A DNA stretch of 64,000 nucleotides from an uncultured Planktomarina sp. (GTDB taxonomy: Bacteria; Pseudomonadota; Alphaproteobacteria; Rhodobacterales; Rhodobacteraceae), in contig CALSQF010000001.1 of the NCBI GenBank assembly GCA_943788425.1, forward strand, positions 186,001-250,000, read 5' to 3'. The position numbers were made by a program, and so were the translations under genes. Below, in pieces: positions 10,112 through 19,637 of this stretch. The notes under the pieces were generated by a model, which was given only the letters and a program-made list of their open reading frames with translations, was not told the DNA's origin and ran no database searches. How positions within the stretch are numbered: the first letter of the stretch is position 1; the number at the start of each line of letters is the position of its first letter.

Positions 10112-12523
10112 CTAAGCCCGCAATTTCTCCCCCTTGGGATCAAAGGGGGCTTCGGGCAGAACAATCGCATGATGCCGTTTTCCCAAGATCATAACATCCA
10201 GCTCATCACCCGCGTTCACATTTCTCAGGTAACACAGCGCCAAGGACTTATTCACCCCATAGCCATTGGCGCCAGATGTCACCCGTCCAACACCTGCTCC
10301 AGCCTTGTCGAAAATGGGCTCACCGCCCGTGGCATCGGCATTATCTGGCGCCAGGATTTCAACGATGCAAAGCCGCTCGCGCGGGTCTTTATCTTTGATG
10401 GCCAGATAGGCCTCTTTATGCAGAAAATCCTTGTCTAGCTTGATCAATCCCGCGAGACCAACCTCCTGCGGCCAATATTCCGGGCTATATTCCCGCGACC
10501 AAGAGCCGTAGCCTTTTTCCACTCGAAGGCTCATTAATGCACGGGCCCCGACAGGGCCTGCATCAAAGTCTTTTGCGCAGTCCAGCAGGGCCTCATAGAG
10601 CCGCAACTGGTCTTCTGTTTTGCAATGTAGCTCCCAGCCCAAATCCCCTGTGAAAGAGACCCGCAGCGCGACGCAATCCACGCCGGCCAGCTCAATACGC
10701 TTGGATCGCATGAAAGGGAAATCCTCAGTGGCCAGCGACGTATTAGTCAGACGCTGCAGCAATGCGCGGGATTTTGGCCCCGCAACATTAAAGCCGCAAA
10801 GCGCTTCGGTCAGGCTTTCAAAGCTCACGCCTGCAGGCATCGGAACCATCTTCCAGAACCGCTGATGATAGCGTTCGGCCATGCCGGAGCCGATGATCAT
10901 AAATTCATCTTCAGCCAACCGCGTCACTGTGAAATCGCCAGCAATCCCCCCGCGCACACCGATCAAAGGCGTCAGGCAAGAGCGGCCCACCGCCTTGGGC
11001 ATCGTATTGGCGAAGACGGCGTTAAGCCACTCCTCCGCCTGCCCGCCACAGACGCGATATTTGGCAAAATTCGAAATATCTATGATCCCAGCCGTATTGC
11101 GCAGCATGCGGCATTCGCGGCCCACAGGCTCGAACCAATTTTGCCGGGTGAAGCCATTTGTGTCCTTTGCGCCGGGGTGATCGGCAAACCACTGCACATG
11201 CTCCCAGCCGTAGTTCAGCCCAAACACGCCGCCAAGGGCCGTTTGCAAAGCATGAGCGGGACGGGTGCGGAGAGGCCGGCCAGCGTCGCGCTCTTCATTG
11301 GGAAAATGGATCGCAAAACGCTTGGCATATTGGTCGCCCACCCGCGCCTTGGTAAAGGCCTTATCGGCCCAGTCGCCAAAACGCGCGACATCCCAAGCGA
11401 ACATATCATATTGGCTTTCGCCTTCCACCATCCATTGCGCCGACATCAAACCCATACCGCCCGATTGGCTAAAACCAGGGATGATCCCATTACAGCAGAA
11501 ATAGTTTGTCAGATCGGGATGCGGGCCAAACAATACATTGCTGTCGGGTGACCAGATCATCGGCCCATTAATCACGCGTTTGATCCCAGCTGTGCCTACG
11601 GCGGGCACGCGATCAATGGCACGCATCATATTGTCTTCGATCCGGTCTAGGTCATCGGCAAAAAGTTCATGGGCGAAATCAAGCGGCGTGCCTTCTTCGG
11701 CCCAAAACCGCAGATCCTTTTCATAGGCGCCAATCAAAAGCCCCTGCCCCTCTTGGCGCAGATAATATTCGCCATCACGATCCGCAACCGACGGCAGGCG
11801 CTGGCTCATCGCGGCCACCTCTGGAATGGTTTCGGTCACGAAATATTGATGCTCTGTTGGCTGAAGCGGCAAGGTAATGCCGGCCATCGCGGCCACCTCT
11901 CGCCCCCAGAGACCGGCGGCATTCACCACCCATTGCGTGTGAATGTCGCCCTTCGGGGTGCGCACAATCCAGCTGCCATCGGCCTGGGCCTCTGTGCCCA
12001 TCACCGGGGTGAAACGATGAATTTCCGCACCCCGCGCCCGCGCGCCGGCCGCATAGGCATGGGTGACACCTGAGGGATCGACATTGCCGCCATCAGGTTC
12101 AAACATGATGCAGCGCACCCCGTCATAATTGACCAAAGGATGCAGCCGCTTCGCCTCCTCGCGGCTGACCTCGTGAAAGTTCATGCCGTAGAATTTGGCC
12201 TTAGCCGCCTGAAGACGCAGCTGATGTTCACGGTTTTCTGTTTGGGCCAGATATAGGCTTCCGGGCTGAAACACGCCGCAGCTTTGTCCGGTCTCGGCTT
12301 CCAGCTCATTGTAAAGGTTCATCGTGTAGTGTTGGATACGGCTGATATTGGTGCTGTCATGTAGCCCATGAATATTCGCCGCCGCATGCCATGTCGAACC
12401 GGACGTCAGCTCGTCGCGTTCCAAAAGAACCACATCACTCCAGCCCAATTTGGTCAGATGATAAAGTATAGAACAACCAATGACACCGCCACCGATTACA
12501 ACTGCTTGAGCATGGGTCCGCAT
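10112..12523 (-). CDS. FAD-dependent dimethylglycine/sarcosine dehydrogenase-like protein (DAO + GcvT)
   Basis: 803 residues. The N-terminal DAO domain has the dinucleotide motif VVIGGGVIGCSILYHL and the STWHAA segment. A middle FAO_M-type region and a C-terminal GcvT/aminomethyltransferase folate-binding domain follow. Family members oxidatively demethylate dimethylglycine, sarcosine or related N-methyl compounds and pass the one-carbon unit to tetrahydrofolate. I start at 12523 (MRTHAQAV); the frame runs open for 121 codons upstream but that part lies in the divergent promoter region. It is head-to-head with a paralogue at 12756. Confidence 0.88.
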   Translation of the reverse strand: MRTHAQAVVIGGGVIGCSILYHLTKLGWSDVVLLERDELTSGSTWHAAANIHGLHDSTNISRIQHYTMNLYNELEAETGQSCGVFQPGSLYLAQTENREHQLRLQAAKAKFYGMNFHEVSREEAKRLHPLVNYDGVRCIMFEPDGGNVDPSGVTHAYAAGARARGAEIHRFTPVMGTEAQADGSWIVRTPKGDIHTQWVVNAAGLWGREVAAMAGITLPLQPTEHQYFVTETIPEVAAMSQRLPSVADRDGEYYLRQEGQGLLIGAYEKDLRFWAEEGTPLDFAHELFADDLDRIEDNMMRAIDRVPAVGTAGIKRVINGPMIWSPDSNVLFGPHPDLTNYFCCNGIIPGFSQSGGMGLMSAQWMVEGESQYDMFAWDVARFGDWADKAFTKARVGDQYAKRFAIHFPNEERDAGRPLRTRPAHALQTALGGVFGLNYGWEHVQWFADHPGAKDTNGFTRQNWFEPVGRECRMLRNTAGIIDISNFAKYRVCGGQAEEWLNAVFANTMPKAVGRSCLTPLIGVRGGIAGDFTVTRLAEDEFMIIGSGMAERYHQRFWKMVPMPAGVSFESLTEALCGFNVAGPKSRALLQRLTNTSLATEDFPFMRSKRIELAGVDCVALRVSFTGDLGWELHCKTEDQLRLYEALLDCAKDFDAGPVGARALMSLRVEKGYGSWSREYSPEYWPQEVGLAGLIKLDKDFLHKEAYLAIKDKDPRERLCIVEILAPDNADATGGEPIFDKAGAGVGRVTSGANGYGVNKSLALCYLRNVNAGDELDVMILGKRHHAIVLPEAPFDPKGEKLRA

Positions 12524-12755
12524 TTTCGGCACTTTCTTAAATTCTCTCGCATAGAGTATCGGCAATGCCTCGGGATGACCATTGCCCCAAGGCGACATCC
12601 TATGTCTGATTTGAACCATCTGATCACTTCTCGGACAATTCAAACCGAGCTCCATGGCCGCCTCCGAAAATTTTGGCCGTTTTATGTCGGGAACTGCTAT
12701 TCTTTTACCCCTATCCCCGCCATAATCTTCCCAACACAGCAGCAGGAGACCTATC
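12524..12755. promoter_or_regulatory. Divergent promoter region between two DMGDH-like paralogues
   Basis: This 232-bp region separates the start codons of two divergent paralogues and must hold both promoters. AGCAGGAG precedes the ATG at 12756. I see no clear operator palindrome. The head-to-head layout suggests shared control. Confidence 0.45.
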
Positions 12756-15147
12756 ATGAAAACCACCACCCGAGTCGCAATTATCGGCGGAGGCGTCGTC
12801 GGATGTTCGGTTTTGTACCATCTGACCAAACTTGGCTGGTCTGATGTGATGCTGCTCGAACGCTCTGAGTTGACCTCGGGGTCCACCTGGCATGCGGCCG
12901 GCGGATTTCATACGCTCAATGGTGACACCAATATGGCGGCGCTACAGGGCTATACCATCAAGCTTTACAGGGAACTTGAGGCAATCACTGGCATGTCTTG
13001 TGGTCTGCATCATGTGGGCGGCGTGACGCTGGCAGACAATCAAGATCGGTTTGATATGCTGGTCGCAGAGCGGGCCAAACACCGCTATATGGGGCTAGAG
13101 ACAGAGATCATCGGCCCTGACGAGATCGCAAAAATAGCCCCGGTGACCAATATTGAGGGGATCATCGGCGGGCTTTATGATCCGCTTGATGGGCATCTCG
13201 ACCCATCGGGCACAACCCATGCCTATGCTAAGGCCGCCAGAATGGGCGGGGCGCATATTGAGACCCATTGCAAAGTCCTCTCCACCACGCAGCGCGCCGA
13301 TGGCACTTGGGATCTGGTGACAGATAAAGGCACTGTGCACGCAGAGCATATTGTGAATGCCGCCGGCCTTTGGGCGCGTGAGGTGGGCGCCATGGCGGGC
13401 GTCTATTTCCCACTTTTACCGATGGAGCATCAATATCTTGTCACTGAAGAGGTTCCCCAGATTGCAGATATGATTGACGCAGGCGGCGAGCATCCCCATG
13501 TGATGGATCCCGCAGGAGAAAGCTATCTGCGCCAAGAAGGTCGCGGCCTTTGCATCGGATTTTACGAACAGCCCTGCCGTCCTTGGGCTGTAAACGGCAC
13601 GCCTTGGGACTTTGGCCACGAGCTCTTGGCCAATGACTTTGACAAGATCGAAGACAGCATCGCCTTTGCCTATCGGCGGTTCCCAGCGCTTGAAAAGGCC
13701 GGGGTGAAATCCGTGATCCACGGCCCCTTCACCTTCGCCCCCGACGGCAACCCTCTGGTGGGGCCAGTGCCCGGGATGCGCAATTATTGGTCCGCCTGTG
13801 CTGTCATGGCGGGCTTCAGCCAAGGCGGCGGCGTTGGCCTGACGCTGGCGCAATGGATGGTGGAAGGCGAGCCGGAGCGCGATGTCTTCGCCATGGATTG
13901 CGCCCGCTTTGGCTCATGGATAACGCCGGGCTATACGGTGCCAAAGGTCGTTGAGAATTATCAACGGCGTTTCTCTGTCAGCTACCCCAATGAAGAGCTG
14001 CCCGCCGCCCGCGGCCTGCGCCGCACCCCGATGTATGACCATTTCAGCGCCATGGGCGCGGTCTGGGGCGCGCAATTTGGGCTCGAAGTGCCGAATTATT
14101 TTGCCCAAAATGGCGAGCCTGATTTTGAGACCCCTTCCTTCCGCAGGTCGAACGCTTGGGGCGCGGTGAAACGCGAGGTCAAGGCCGTGCGCCGCGGCGT
14201 TGGCATCAATGAAGTGCATAATTTCTCAAAATTCTTGGTCAGTGGCGCCCATGCACGCGCCTGGCTCGACCGGATCATGGCGGGGCGAATTCCGCAAGCC
14301 GGCCGCCTCTCGCTCACGCCCATGCTTTCGCCAAAGGGTAAGCTTATCGGTGATTTCACCGTTTCTTGTATCCGCGAAGGCCTGTTCCAACTGACCGCCA
14401 GCTACGGCAGTCAGGCCTATCACCAGCGCTGGTTCGAACAGAATATGGAGCCTGGCGTCACGCTGCAAAACATCTCCGATCAACGCACTGGCTTTCAAAT
14501 TGCCGGGCCGAAGGCGGCAGAGGTGCTGCAGGCCTGCACCACGGCCAATGTGGCCGATATTAAGTTCCTTGATGTCACAGAGCTGGTGGTCGGCGCCACA
14601 GCCTGTCTTGTGCAACAGGTGAGCTATACGGGCGATCATGGCTTTGAGCTCTATTGTGACCCCATGGCCCAAAGGGCGCTCTGGGACAGACTATGGGAAG
14701 CCGGGAAGCCGCATGGCATGACCCCTTTCGGCATGCGCGCGATGATGTCCCTGCGCTTGGATCGTTTCTTCGGCTCTTGGCTTTCGGAATTTTCACCCGA
14801 TTACACCGCCGCTGAAACCGGTCTTGATCGGTTCATAAGCCTTCCGCAAAAATGTGGATTTCATCGGACGTAGCGCTGCGGAAGCCGAACGTCTCACCCC
14901 GCCAGAGCGTCAATTGGTGATCTTCGAAGTGGACGCGCATGATGCGGACGCCGTGGCCTATGAGCCGGTGTTTATCAACGGAACGGTTCAGGGATTTTGC
15001 ACCTCCGGCGGCTATTCGCATCATGCCGAAAAATCCATCGCCTTTGCCTTGGTGCCCCGCGCTGAGGTGACGGATGACTTGCAGGCTGAAATTGAAATTC
15101 TAGGCCAATTGCGTCCTGCCAAACGTCTGTTGGAGCCCTTGTTATAA
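12756..15147 (+). pseudogene. Second DAO-GcvT dimethylglycine/sarcosine dehydrogenase-like gene, one frameshift
   Basis: A paralogue of the divergent neighbour: AIIGGGVVGCSVLYHLTKLG, then LTSGSTWHAAGG, then a C-terminal GcvT domain. Frame is lost after LDRFIS at 14840-14841, where an extra C (AGCCTTCC) diverts translation to a stop at 14873. The other frame continues FRKNVDFIGRSAAEAERL to the normal end LLEPLL at 15147. Correcting one base gives about 796 residues. The truncated 705-residue product would keep the FAD domain but lose the last 92 residues of the folate domain. Likely role: demethylation of a glycine-betaine breakdown product. Confidence 0.82.
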
Positions 15148-15179
15148 CTGTTGATGCCACCACTTTCGCGCCGCAGATC

Positions 15180-15761
15180 TTGATCTGTGCCGCTGGAGCC
15201 TCGCGGCGTATGGCGCCCGATGACAAGCTCATGTTGCCCCTGCACGGCCGCCCACTTTTGCGCCATATGGCCAAGCGTGTGCTAGAGGTCTCTGTGCCCA
15301 CGCTTGTGGCTCTGCCGCCAGAGCCGCACCCAAGATGGCAAGCCTTGAAAGACTTGCCTTTGCGCAAGATAAGCTACCCAGACAGCGCCGAAGGACTGTC
15401 CGGCACCCTGCGCGCGGCCGTGGCAGATCTCCCCCCGACGGTCACACATCTCTGCGTGGTTCTGGCAGATTTACCGGAGCTTGCCCCGGTAGATTTTGCG
15501 CAGCTCTTTGAACACAGACGGCAGTATTCTGACTGCTTGATCTGGCGCTCACTTAGCCCAAACGGAAAACCAGCGCATCCAACATTGTTTCACCGGGACA
15601 CGTTTCCCGCTTTTGCTCAGATCTCCGGGGATGTTGGCGCACAACCGGTGATCGCCAAGTTCAAATCAGCTTTACACGAATTTACCAGCTCTCGCCGAGC
15701 TGGATCTTATGATATTGATACGCCGCAGGACTATAAAACCTATCTGAAAAGCCAGGTGTAG
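15180..15761 (+). CDS. MobA/MocA-like nucleotidyltransferase
   Basis: 193 residues of the NTP-transferase fold. The signature ILICAAGASRRMAPDDKL, the ADLPEL metal-binding motif and GNAxx-type C-terminal positions (NGKPAHPT, DVGAQPV, DIDTPQDY) are visible. The group includes molybdenum cofactor cytidylyl/guanylyltransferases. The start is uncertain: TTG at 15180 is the only plausible codon I see, and the frame is open upstream to the DMGDH-like gene with no ATG or GTG. A role in maturing a molybdo- or tungsto-enzyme is suggested by the tungstate transporter 2 kb away. This is inference. Confidence 0.75.
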   Translation: MICAAGASRRMAPDDKLMLPLHGRPLLRHMAKRVLEVSVPTLVALPPEPHPRWQALKDLPLRKISYPDSAEGLSGTLRAAVADLPPTVTHLCVVLADLPELAPVDFAQLFEHRRQYSDCLIWRSLSPNGKPAHPTLFHRDTFPAFAQISGDVGAQPVIAKFKSALHEFTSSRRAGSYDIDTPQDYKTYLKSQV

Positions 15762-15770
15762 GCGCATCAC

Positions 15771-16676
15771 CTAGGCCGACGGCGGTGCAATTTTGCGCAG
15801 AATACCCGACGCAAGAAACACCCCCACCGCCACGAGGATCACCCCAAAAACCTTTAGAGGTGTGACGGTTTCCCCCAAAAACCACACACCTCCCATAAGT
15901 GCCATCAAAGGGGTCAACGCCCCAAAGGCAGAGGATTGCGCCGCGCCAAGCAGTTTCACCGCATAGCTAAATAAAACCATCGCCAATATTCCAATGATGA
16001 AACTTTGAATGATGATCATGATCCAAATATCCGGCCAAGGCACGCTGGAAAAACTGACGTTTCCGCTCAGAAATAGCACCGGTACCGCGGCCAAAGTGCC
16101 CCAAAACAGCCCGATCACCAAACCCTGCATCGGGCTCAGACCACTTTGGCGAAACACCACGGAATATATCGCCCAAAGGCCAGAGCCGCTCAGAAACATC
16201 AAATGCCCGCGCCAAGCGCCATCGCTGCCACCTTTGAGGATGGGCCAAAGACTGACGAGCAGCGCCCCCAGCAGGATCATCGCCAGGCCGGCCCGACGGC
16301 GCGGCCCCGGCACTTCGCCAGCCAAGGCATAGGCGGCCACAGCGGCCCAAAATGGCAACATCCCCGGCGCCAATGCCCCGCCGTCAGAGGCCGGCGCGAA
16401 GGCAAGGCCTTTGGAGACCACATAGGGGAAAACAGCACTGGCGCCGACCATCAGCATTGCCGCGCGGGGCCAAGCCATCTTTGGGGGCATGACGCCCAGC
16501 TTCCACATCCATGGCAGCATGACAATGGCGCCGGGCAACAGCCGCAACACCAAGAGCTCTTCTATCGTGAAATCGCTTTGCACCGCAAATCGGGTGATGA
16601 GCATAAATCCTGCCCAAATCGTGACCGTAGCCATGGCCGCGATCAGGCCAAACGCCCGTGTTTCCAAAATTGCCAT
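15771..16676 (-). CDS. EamA/DMT-family transporter
   Basis: 301 residues from the second Met (MAILETRAFG), about ten predicted helices and two EamA repeats. It is a multi-pass inner-membrane carrier with unknown substrate. It converges with the nucleotidyltransferase gene (9-bp gap) and follows the DedA-like gene with 20 bp between, so it may be the last gene of the tup transcription unit. Confidence 0.87.
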   Translation of the reverse strand: MAILETRAFGLIAAMATVTIWAGFMLITRFAVQSDFTIEELLVLRLLPGAIVMLPWMWKLGVMPPKMAWPRAAMLMVGASAVFPYVVSKGLAFAPASDGGALAPGMLPFWAAVAAYALAGEVPGPRRRAGLAMILLGALLVSLWPILKGGSDGAWRGHLMFLSGSGLWAIYSVVFRQSGLSPMQGLVIGLFWGTLAAVPVLFLSGNVSFSSVPWPDIWIMIIIQSFIIGILAMVLFSYAVKLLGAAQSSAFGALTPLMALMGGVWFLGETVTPLKVFGVILVAVGVFLASGILRKIAPPSA

Positions 16677-16696
16677 CACCACCTGCCCTTATCGTA

Positions 16697-17128
16697 TCAA
16701 AGCCACGGCACAGTCATCGCCGCCAAGACGATGTACCGACCACCCTTTGCCAATGTAACCAAAGCCACAAACGGCCAAAAACTTTCCCGCAGCGCGCCTG
16801 CCACCACCGTAATCGGATCGCCAACGATCGGCAGCCAGCTCGCCAGTAAAGACCACCTACCGTAGCGCAGATACCACCTCTGCGCGCGTTGCATTTGCTC
16901 TTGAGAAGCTGGAAACCAAGACCGCCCTTCAAAGCGGCGAAGTGCGCGTCCCAAACCCCAATTTATCACCGCCCCCAGTACATTGCCCAATGTGGCGATA
17001 ATGAGCAGATAGGCAACAGGTTTCTGACCGGCAACCAAAAGTCCGACCAAGACTGCCTCCGATTGCATCGGTAAAATAGTTGCGGCCATTAATGCCGAAA
17101 TGAACAATACCGTGTAAGAGGTCATCAC
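16697..17128 (-). CDS. DedA/YqaA-like inner-membrane protein
   Basis: 143 residues with three to four hydrophobic segments and the DedA-family features: GNVLGAVINWGLGR in the middle and the re-entrant-type RYGRWSLLASWLPIVGDP with G-x-R/P residues. DedA/YqaA proteins are SNARE-associated-like membrane proteins linked to lipid handling and membrane potential. The start lies 7 bases from the tupA stop, so it is co-transcribed with the tungstate transporter. Two adjacent ATGs (17128, 17125) are possible starts. Confidence 0.82.
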   Translation of the reverse strand: MMTSYTVLFISALMAATILPMQSEAVLVGLLVAGQKPVAYLLIIATLGNVLGAVINWGLGRALRRFEGRSWFPASQEQMQRAQRWYLRYGRWSLLASWLPIVGDPITVVAGALRESFWPFVALVTLAKGGRYIVLAAMTVPWL

Positions 17129-17134
17129 AGGGCC

Positions 17135-17932
17135 CTAAGGACGGGCATTGAATACAAACAGCGCTTCACCGCCAATTTCATAACCGTTGATGATCCTTTC
17201 GGCGCGCGGTGAGACCAACCAATTTTCCAAGGCCTGAGCCGCTTGCGCTTTGACATGCGCATGGCGTTCTGGGTTAACCGGCAGGTAAGAATATTGATTG
17301 AACAAGGCAGGATCACCGGCAAAGAGCAGGCTAAGATCGCCTTTATTGCCAAAGTTCAACCAACTGGCCCGATCTGCCAAAATATAGGCATTCATGGCTG
17401 AGGCGCTGTTCAGACTGGCCCCCATCCCCGCACCGACCTCCCTGTACCATGCGGCAAAATCTGCTGGGTCGTGATCTGCCGTAGCCCAGAGCGCCATCTC
17501 TTTTCGATGCGTGCCGCTGTCATCTCCGCGGCTGACAAAGGTCGCTTGAGCCGATGCAATGCTCTGAAGGGCCTCGATTGCCGATGTGGCCGCGCGCACC
17601 TGCGCGGGATCGCCCGATGGGCCAATCAGAACAAAGTCGTTATACATGATTTCGCGCCTGTGGCTGCCGTAACCCGCAGCCACAAAGGCCAGCTCGGCAG
17701 ATTTGGAATGTACGAGAATAGCATCCACATCGCCGGACTGCCCAAGCCGGATGGCCTGCCCGGTCCCCACCACCAAAAGCTGCACGTCCAGACCAATATC
17801 CTGTGCAATGGCCGGCAAAAGCACGTCCGATAGGCCGGAATTGTTGAAACTTGTCGTGGCGGCAAGCCGCAAAGTCTCGGCAGAAGCCGCCGTTCCCGCA
17901 ATGGTGAGAGCGATCAATATGGCGCGGATCAT
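17135..17932 (-). CDS. tupA: Tungstate ABC transporter, substrate-binding protein
   Basis: 265 residues with an N-terminal signal peptide (MIRAILIALTIAGTAASA). The TupA anion-binding signatures are there: TTSFNNSGL near the mature N-terminus and RGDDSGTHRKE around residue 140. It binds tungstate (or molybdate) in the periplasm. The ATG overlaps the tupC stop by four bases (ATGA). The binding protein is encoded last of the three, after permease and ATPase, whereas tupA usually comes first. Confidence 0.88.
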   Translation of the reverse strand: MIRAILIALTIAGTAASAETLRLAATTSFNNSGLSDVLLPAIAQDIGLDVQLLVVGTGQAIRLGQSGDVDAILVHSKSAELAFVAAGYGSHRREIMYNDFVLIGPSGDPAQVRAATSAIEALQSIASAQATFVSRGDDSGTHRKEMALWATADHDPADFAAWYREVGAGMGASLNSASAMNAYILADRASWLNFGNKGDLSLLFAGDPALFNQYSYLPVNPERHAHVKAQAAQALENWLVSPRAERIINGYEIGGEALFVFNARP

Positions 17933-18646
17933 TCTATGATATCCCCATTCAAAAAGGCGATAGCGCCGGGTGATTTGGGCGCAGCGAAAAAGCGATCAGC
18001 CGGCCCCTGCTCTTCCACCTGCCCCTTATTGAGAAATAAAACCCGATCCGCAAGGCGGCGGGCTTGGCCGAGGTCGTGGGTGGTCATGATGATCCGCGCG
18101 CCGGCCGCGCTTGCGTCGCATAAGATATCTTCAATCTCACGGGTCGAGCGCCCATCCAGATTGGAGCAGGGTTCATCGAGGAACACTGTATCTGGCCGGC
18201 GGATCAAGGCGCGTGCAAGGGCAAGTTTTTGTTGCTCGCCGCCGGACAAGCGCGGCGCCGGAACATCGAGCTCTGCGCTGAGCCCAATCCGCGCCGCCCA
18301 ATGCGCCACACGCGCGGAAATTTCCGCTTTCGGCAAGCCCAACAATTGCAAAGGATAGGCCAAATTCGCCCGAACCGAGCGCCGCAGCATAATTGGGCGT
18401 TGAAAGACATAGGCTTGACCCTGCCGCACCGTTTTGGCCGGTACAGTCCAGCTGACAGAGCCGCTGGTGAGCCGATCAACCCCATGCAAGACCTTGAGCA
18501 ACGTGGTCTTTCCCGCGCCATTCGGTCCCAGAACAATCGTGAAACCGCCGCCGGACAGATCAAGATCAAGCGGCCCCAGAACAGCCTTGCCGCGGCGTCT
18601 TCACCACCACGCCATGCAATTGAGCGTAAAGGTCTTGGCTCACCAT
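17929..18646 (-). pseudogene. tupC: Tungstate ABC transporter ATPase, one frameshift near the N-terminus
   Basis: It starts at the ATG at 18646, overlapping the tupB stop, and reads MVSQDLYAQLHGVVV before going out of frame. In the next frame RRRGKAVLGPLDLDLSGG runs into Walker A GPNGAGKTT, the Q-loop (VFQRP), signature LSGGEQQ, Walker B TVFLDEP and the H-loop TTHD, then a normal end at 17929. The shift is near 18600-18601, where one extra A on the coding strand would account for it. The ATPase core itself is intact. Internal re-initiation at a TTG would leave out Walker A, so without correction the transporter is probably dead. Confidence 0.78.
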
Positions 18647-19344
18647 CGGCCCTCCCGTTCTGTGCGCGACAGAGTATGAATGGCCAGATTGACACATAGG
18701 CTCAAAGCGATGAGCACGAAGCCCAGCCCGAGGGCCAGTGCGAAATCCCCCTTGCCCGTTTCCAAAGCAATGGCCGTGGTTAGGACCCGTGTGACGTGAT
18801 CGATATTGCCGCCCACAATCATAATGGCGCCCACTTCCCCAATGGCCCGGCCAAACCCGGCCAAGGCGGCGGTCATCAAGGCGCGCCGCCCATCCCAAAT
18901 GAGCGTTGCAATTCTTTGGCCATGCGTGGTGTTTAGGGAAATTAATAGATCATGATAGTCCGACCAAAGCTCGCGCATGGCTTGGTGAGTAATGGAGGCA
19001 ATCAGAGGCGTGATGATAATCACCTGTGCGATGATCATGGCGGCGGGTGTAAACAGCAGTCCCAACACACCAAATGGGCCCGCGCGCGACAAGAGCAAAT
19101 AGACAATCAACCCCACCACGACAGGCGGCAGGCCCATCAATGCATTCATAGTGGCAATAACAAAACGGCGGTGGCGGAACCGGCGAATGGCCAACCAAGT
19201 CCCCAAAGGCAAAGCCAAAGCGGAGGCGATCACCAATGCGCTCAAACTCACTTGCAAAGATCTTAGCGTGATATCGATAAGGTCCGCGTCGAGGGACCAT
19301 ATCAGCAGAAATGCCTCCGCCATTCCGGCCCATATTTCACTCAT
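18640..19344 (-). CDS. tupB: Tungstate ABC transporter permease
   Basis: 234 residues from the ATG at 19344 (MSEIWAGMAEAF). There are five to six membrane helices and the ABC EAA-type loop in the cytoplasmic region (AAL AGFGRAIGEVGAIMIVGGN), typical of the TupB/ModB group. Its stop overlaps the start of tupC by seven bases. The order tupB-tupC-tupA-yqaA-like on the minus strand with overlapping starts and stops makes one operon. An in-frame ATG at 19374 would add ten unconserved residues. Confidence 0.87.
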   Translation of the reverse strand: MSEIWAGMAEAFLLIWSLDADLIDITLRSLQVSLSALVIASALALPLGTWLAIRRFRHRRFVIATMNALMGLPPVVVGLIVYLLLSRAGPFGVLGLLFTPAAMIIAQVIIITPLIASITHQAMRELWSDYHDLLISLNTTHGQRIATLIWDGRRALMTAALAGFGRAIGEVGAIMIVGGNIDHVTRVLTTAIALETGKGDFALALGLGFVLIALSLCVNLAIHTLSRTEREGRW

Positions 19345-19637
19345 GTCAAAGCCGTCCCGGTCATTACGCCACACTCATGGATCGGGCCAAGACACGGTGT
19401 CGAACGCGCGGGTTTGGCATATGATCCCGGTTCGACTTAAAACCAGCTTCGCAACGACCGCAATGGGGCGCGCGGCAAATTGGCTGCAAAATTGAGATTT
19501 CAAGCTCGCAATAACCTTCCCCGACCTAGGCCGCCCACCGCCGTTGCACGATCAATTGCATTTTTCGGCTGAGTGCTTGAAGGTGCACCGCATGGGCGGC
19601 GCGCAGGCGCCCCTGCGAGCCAACGGGGATAAGATCC

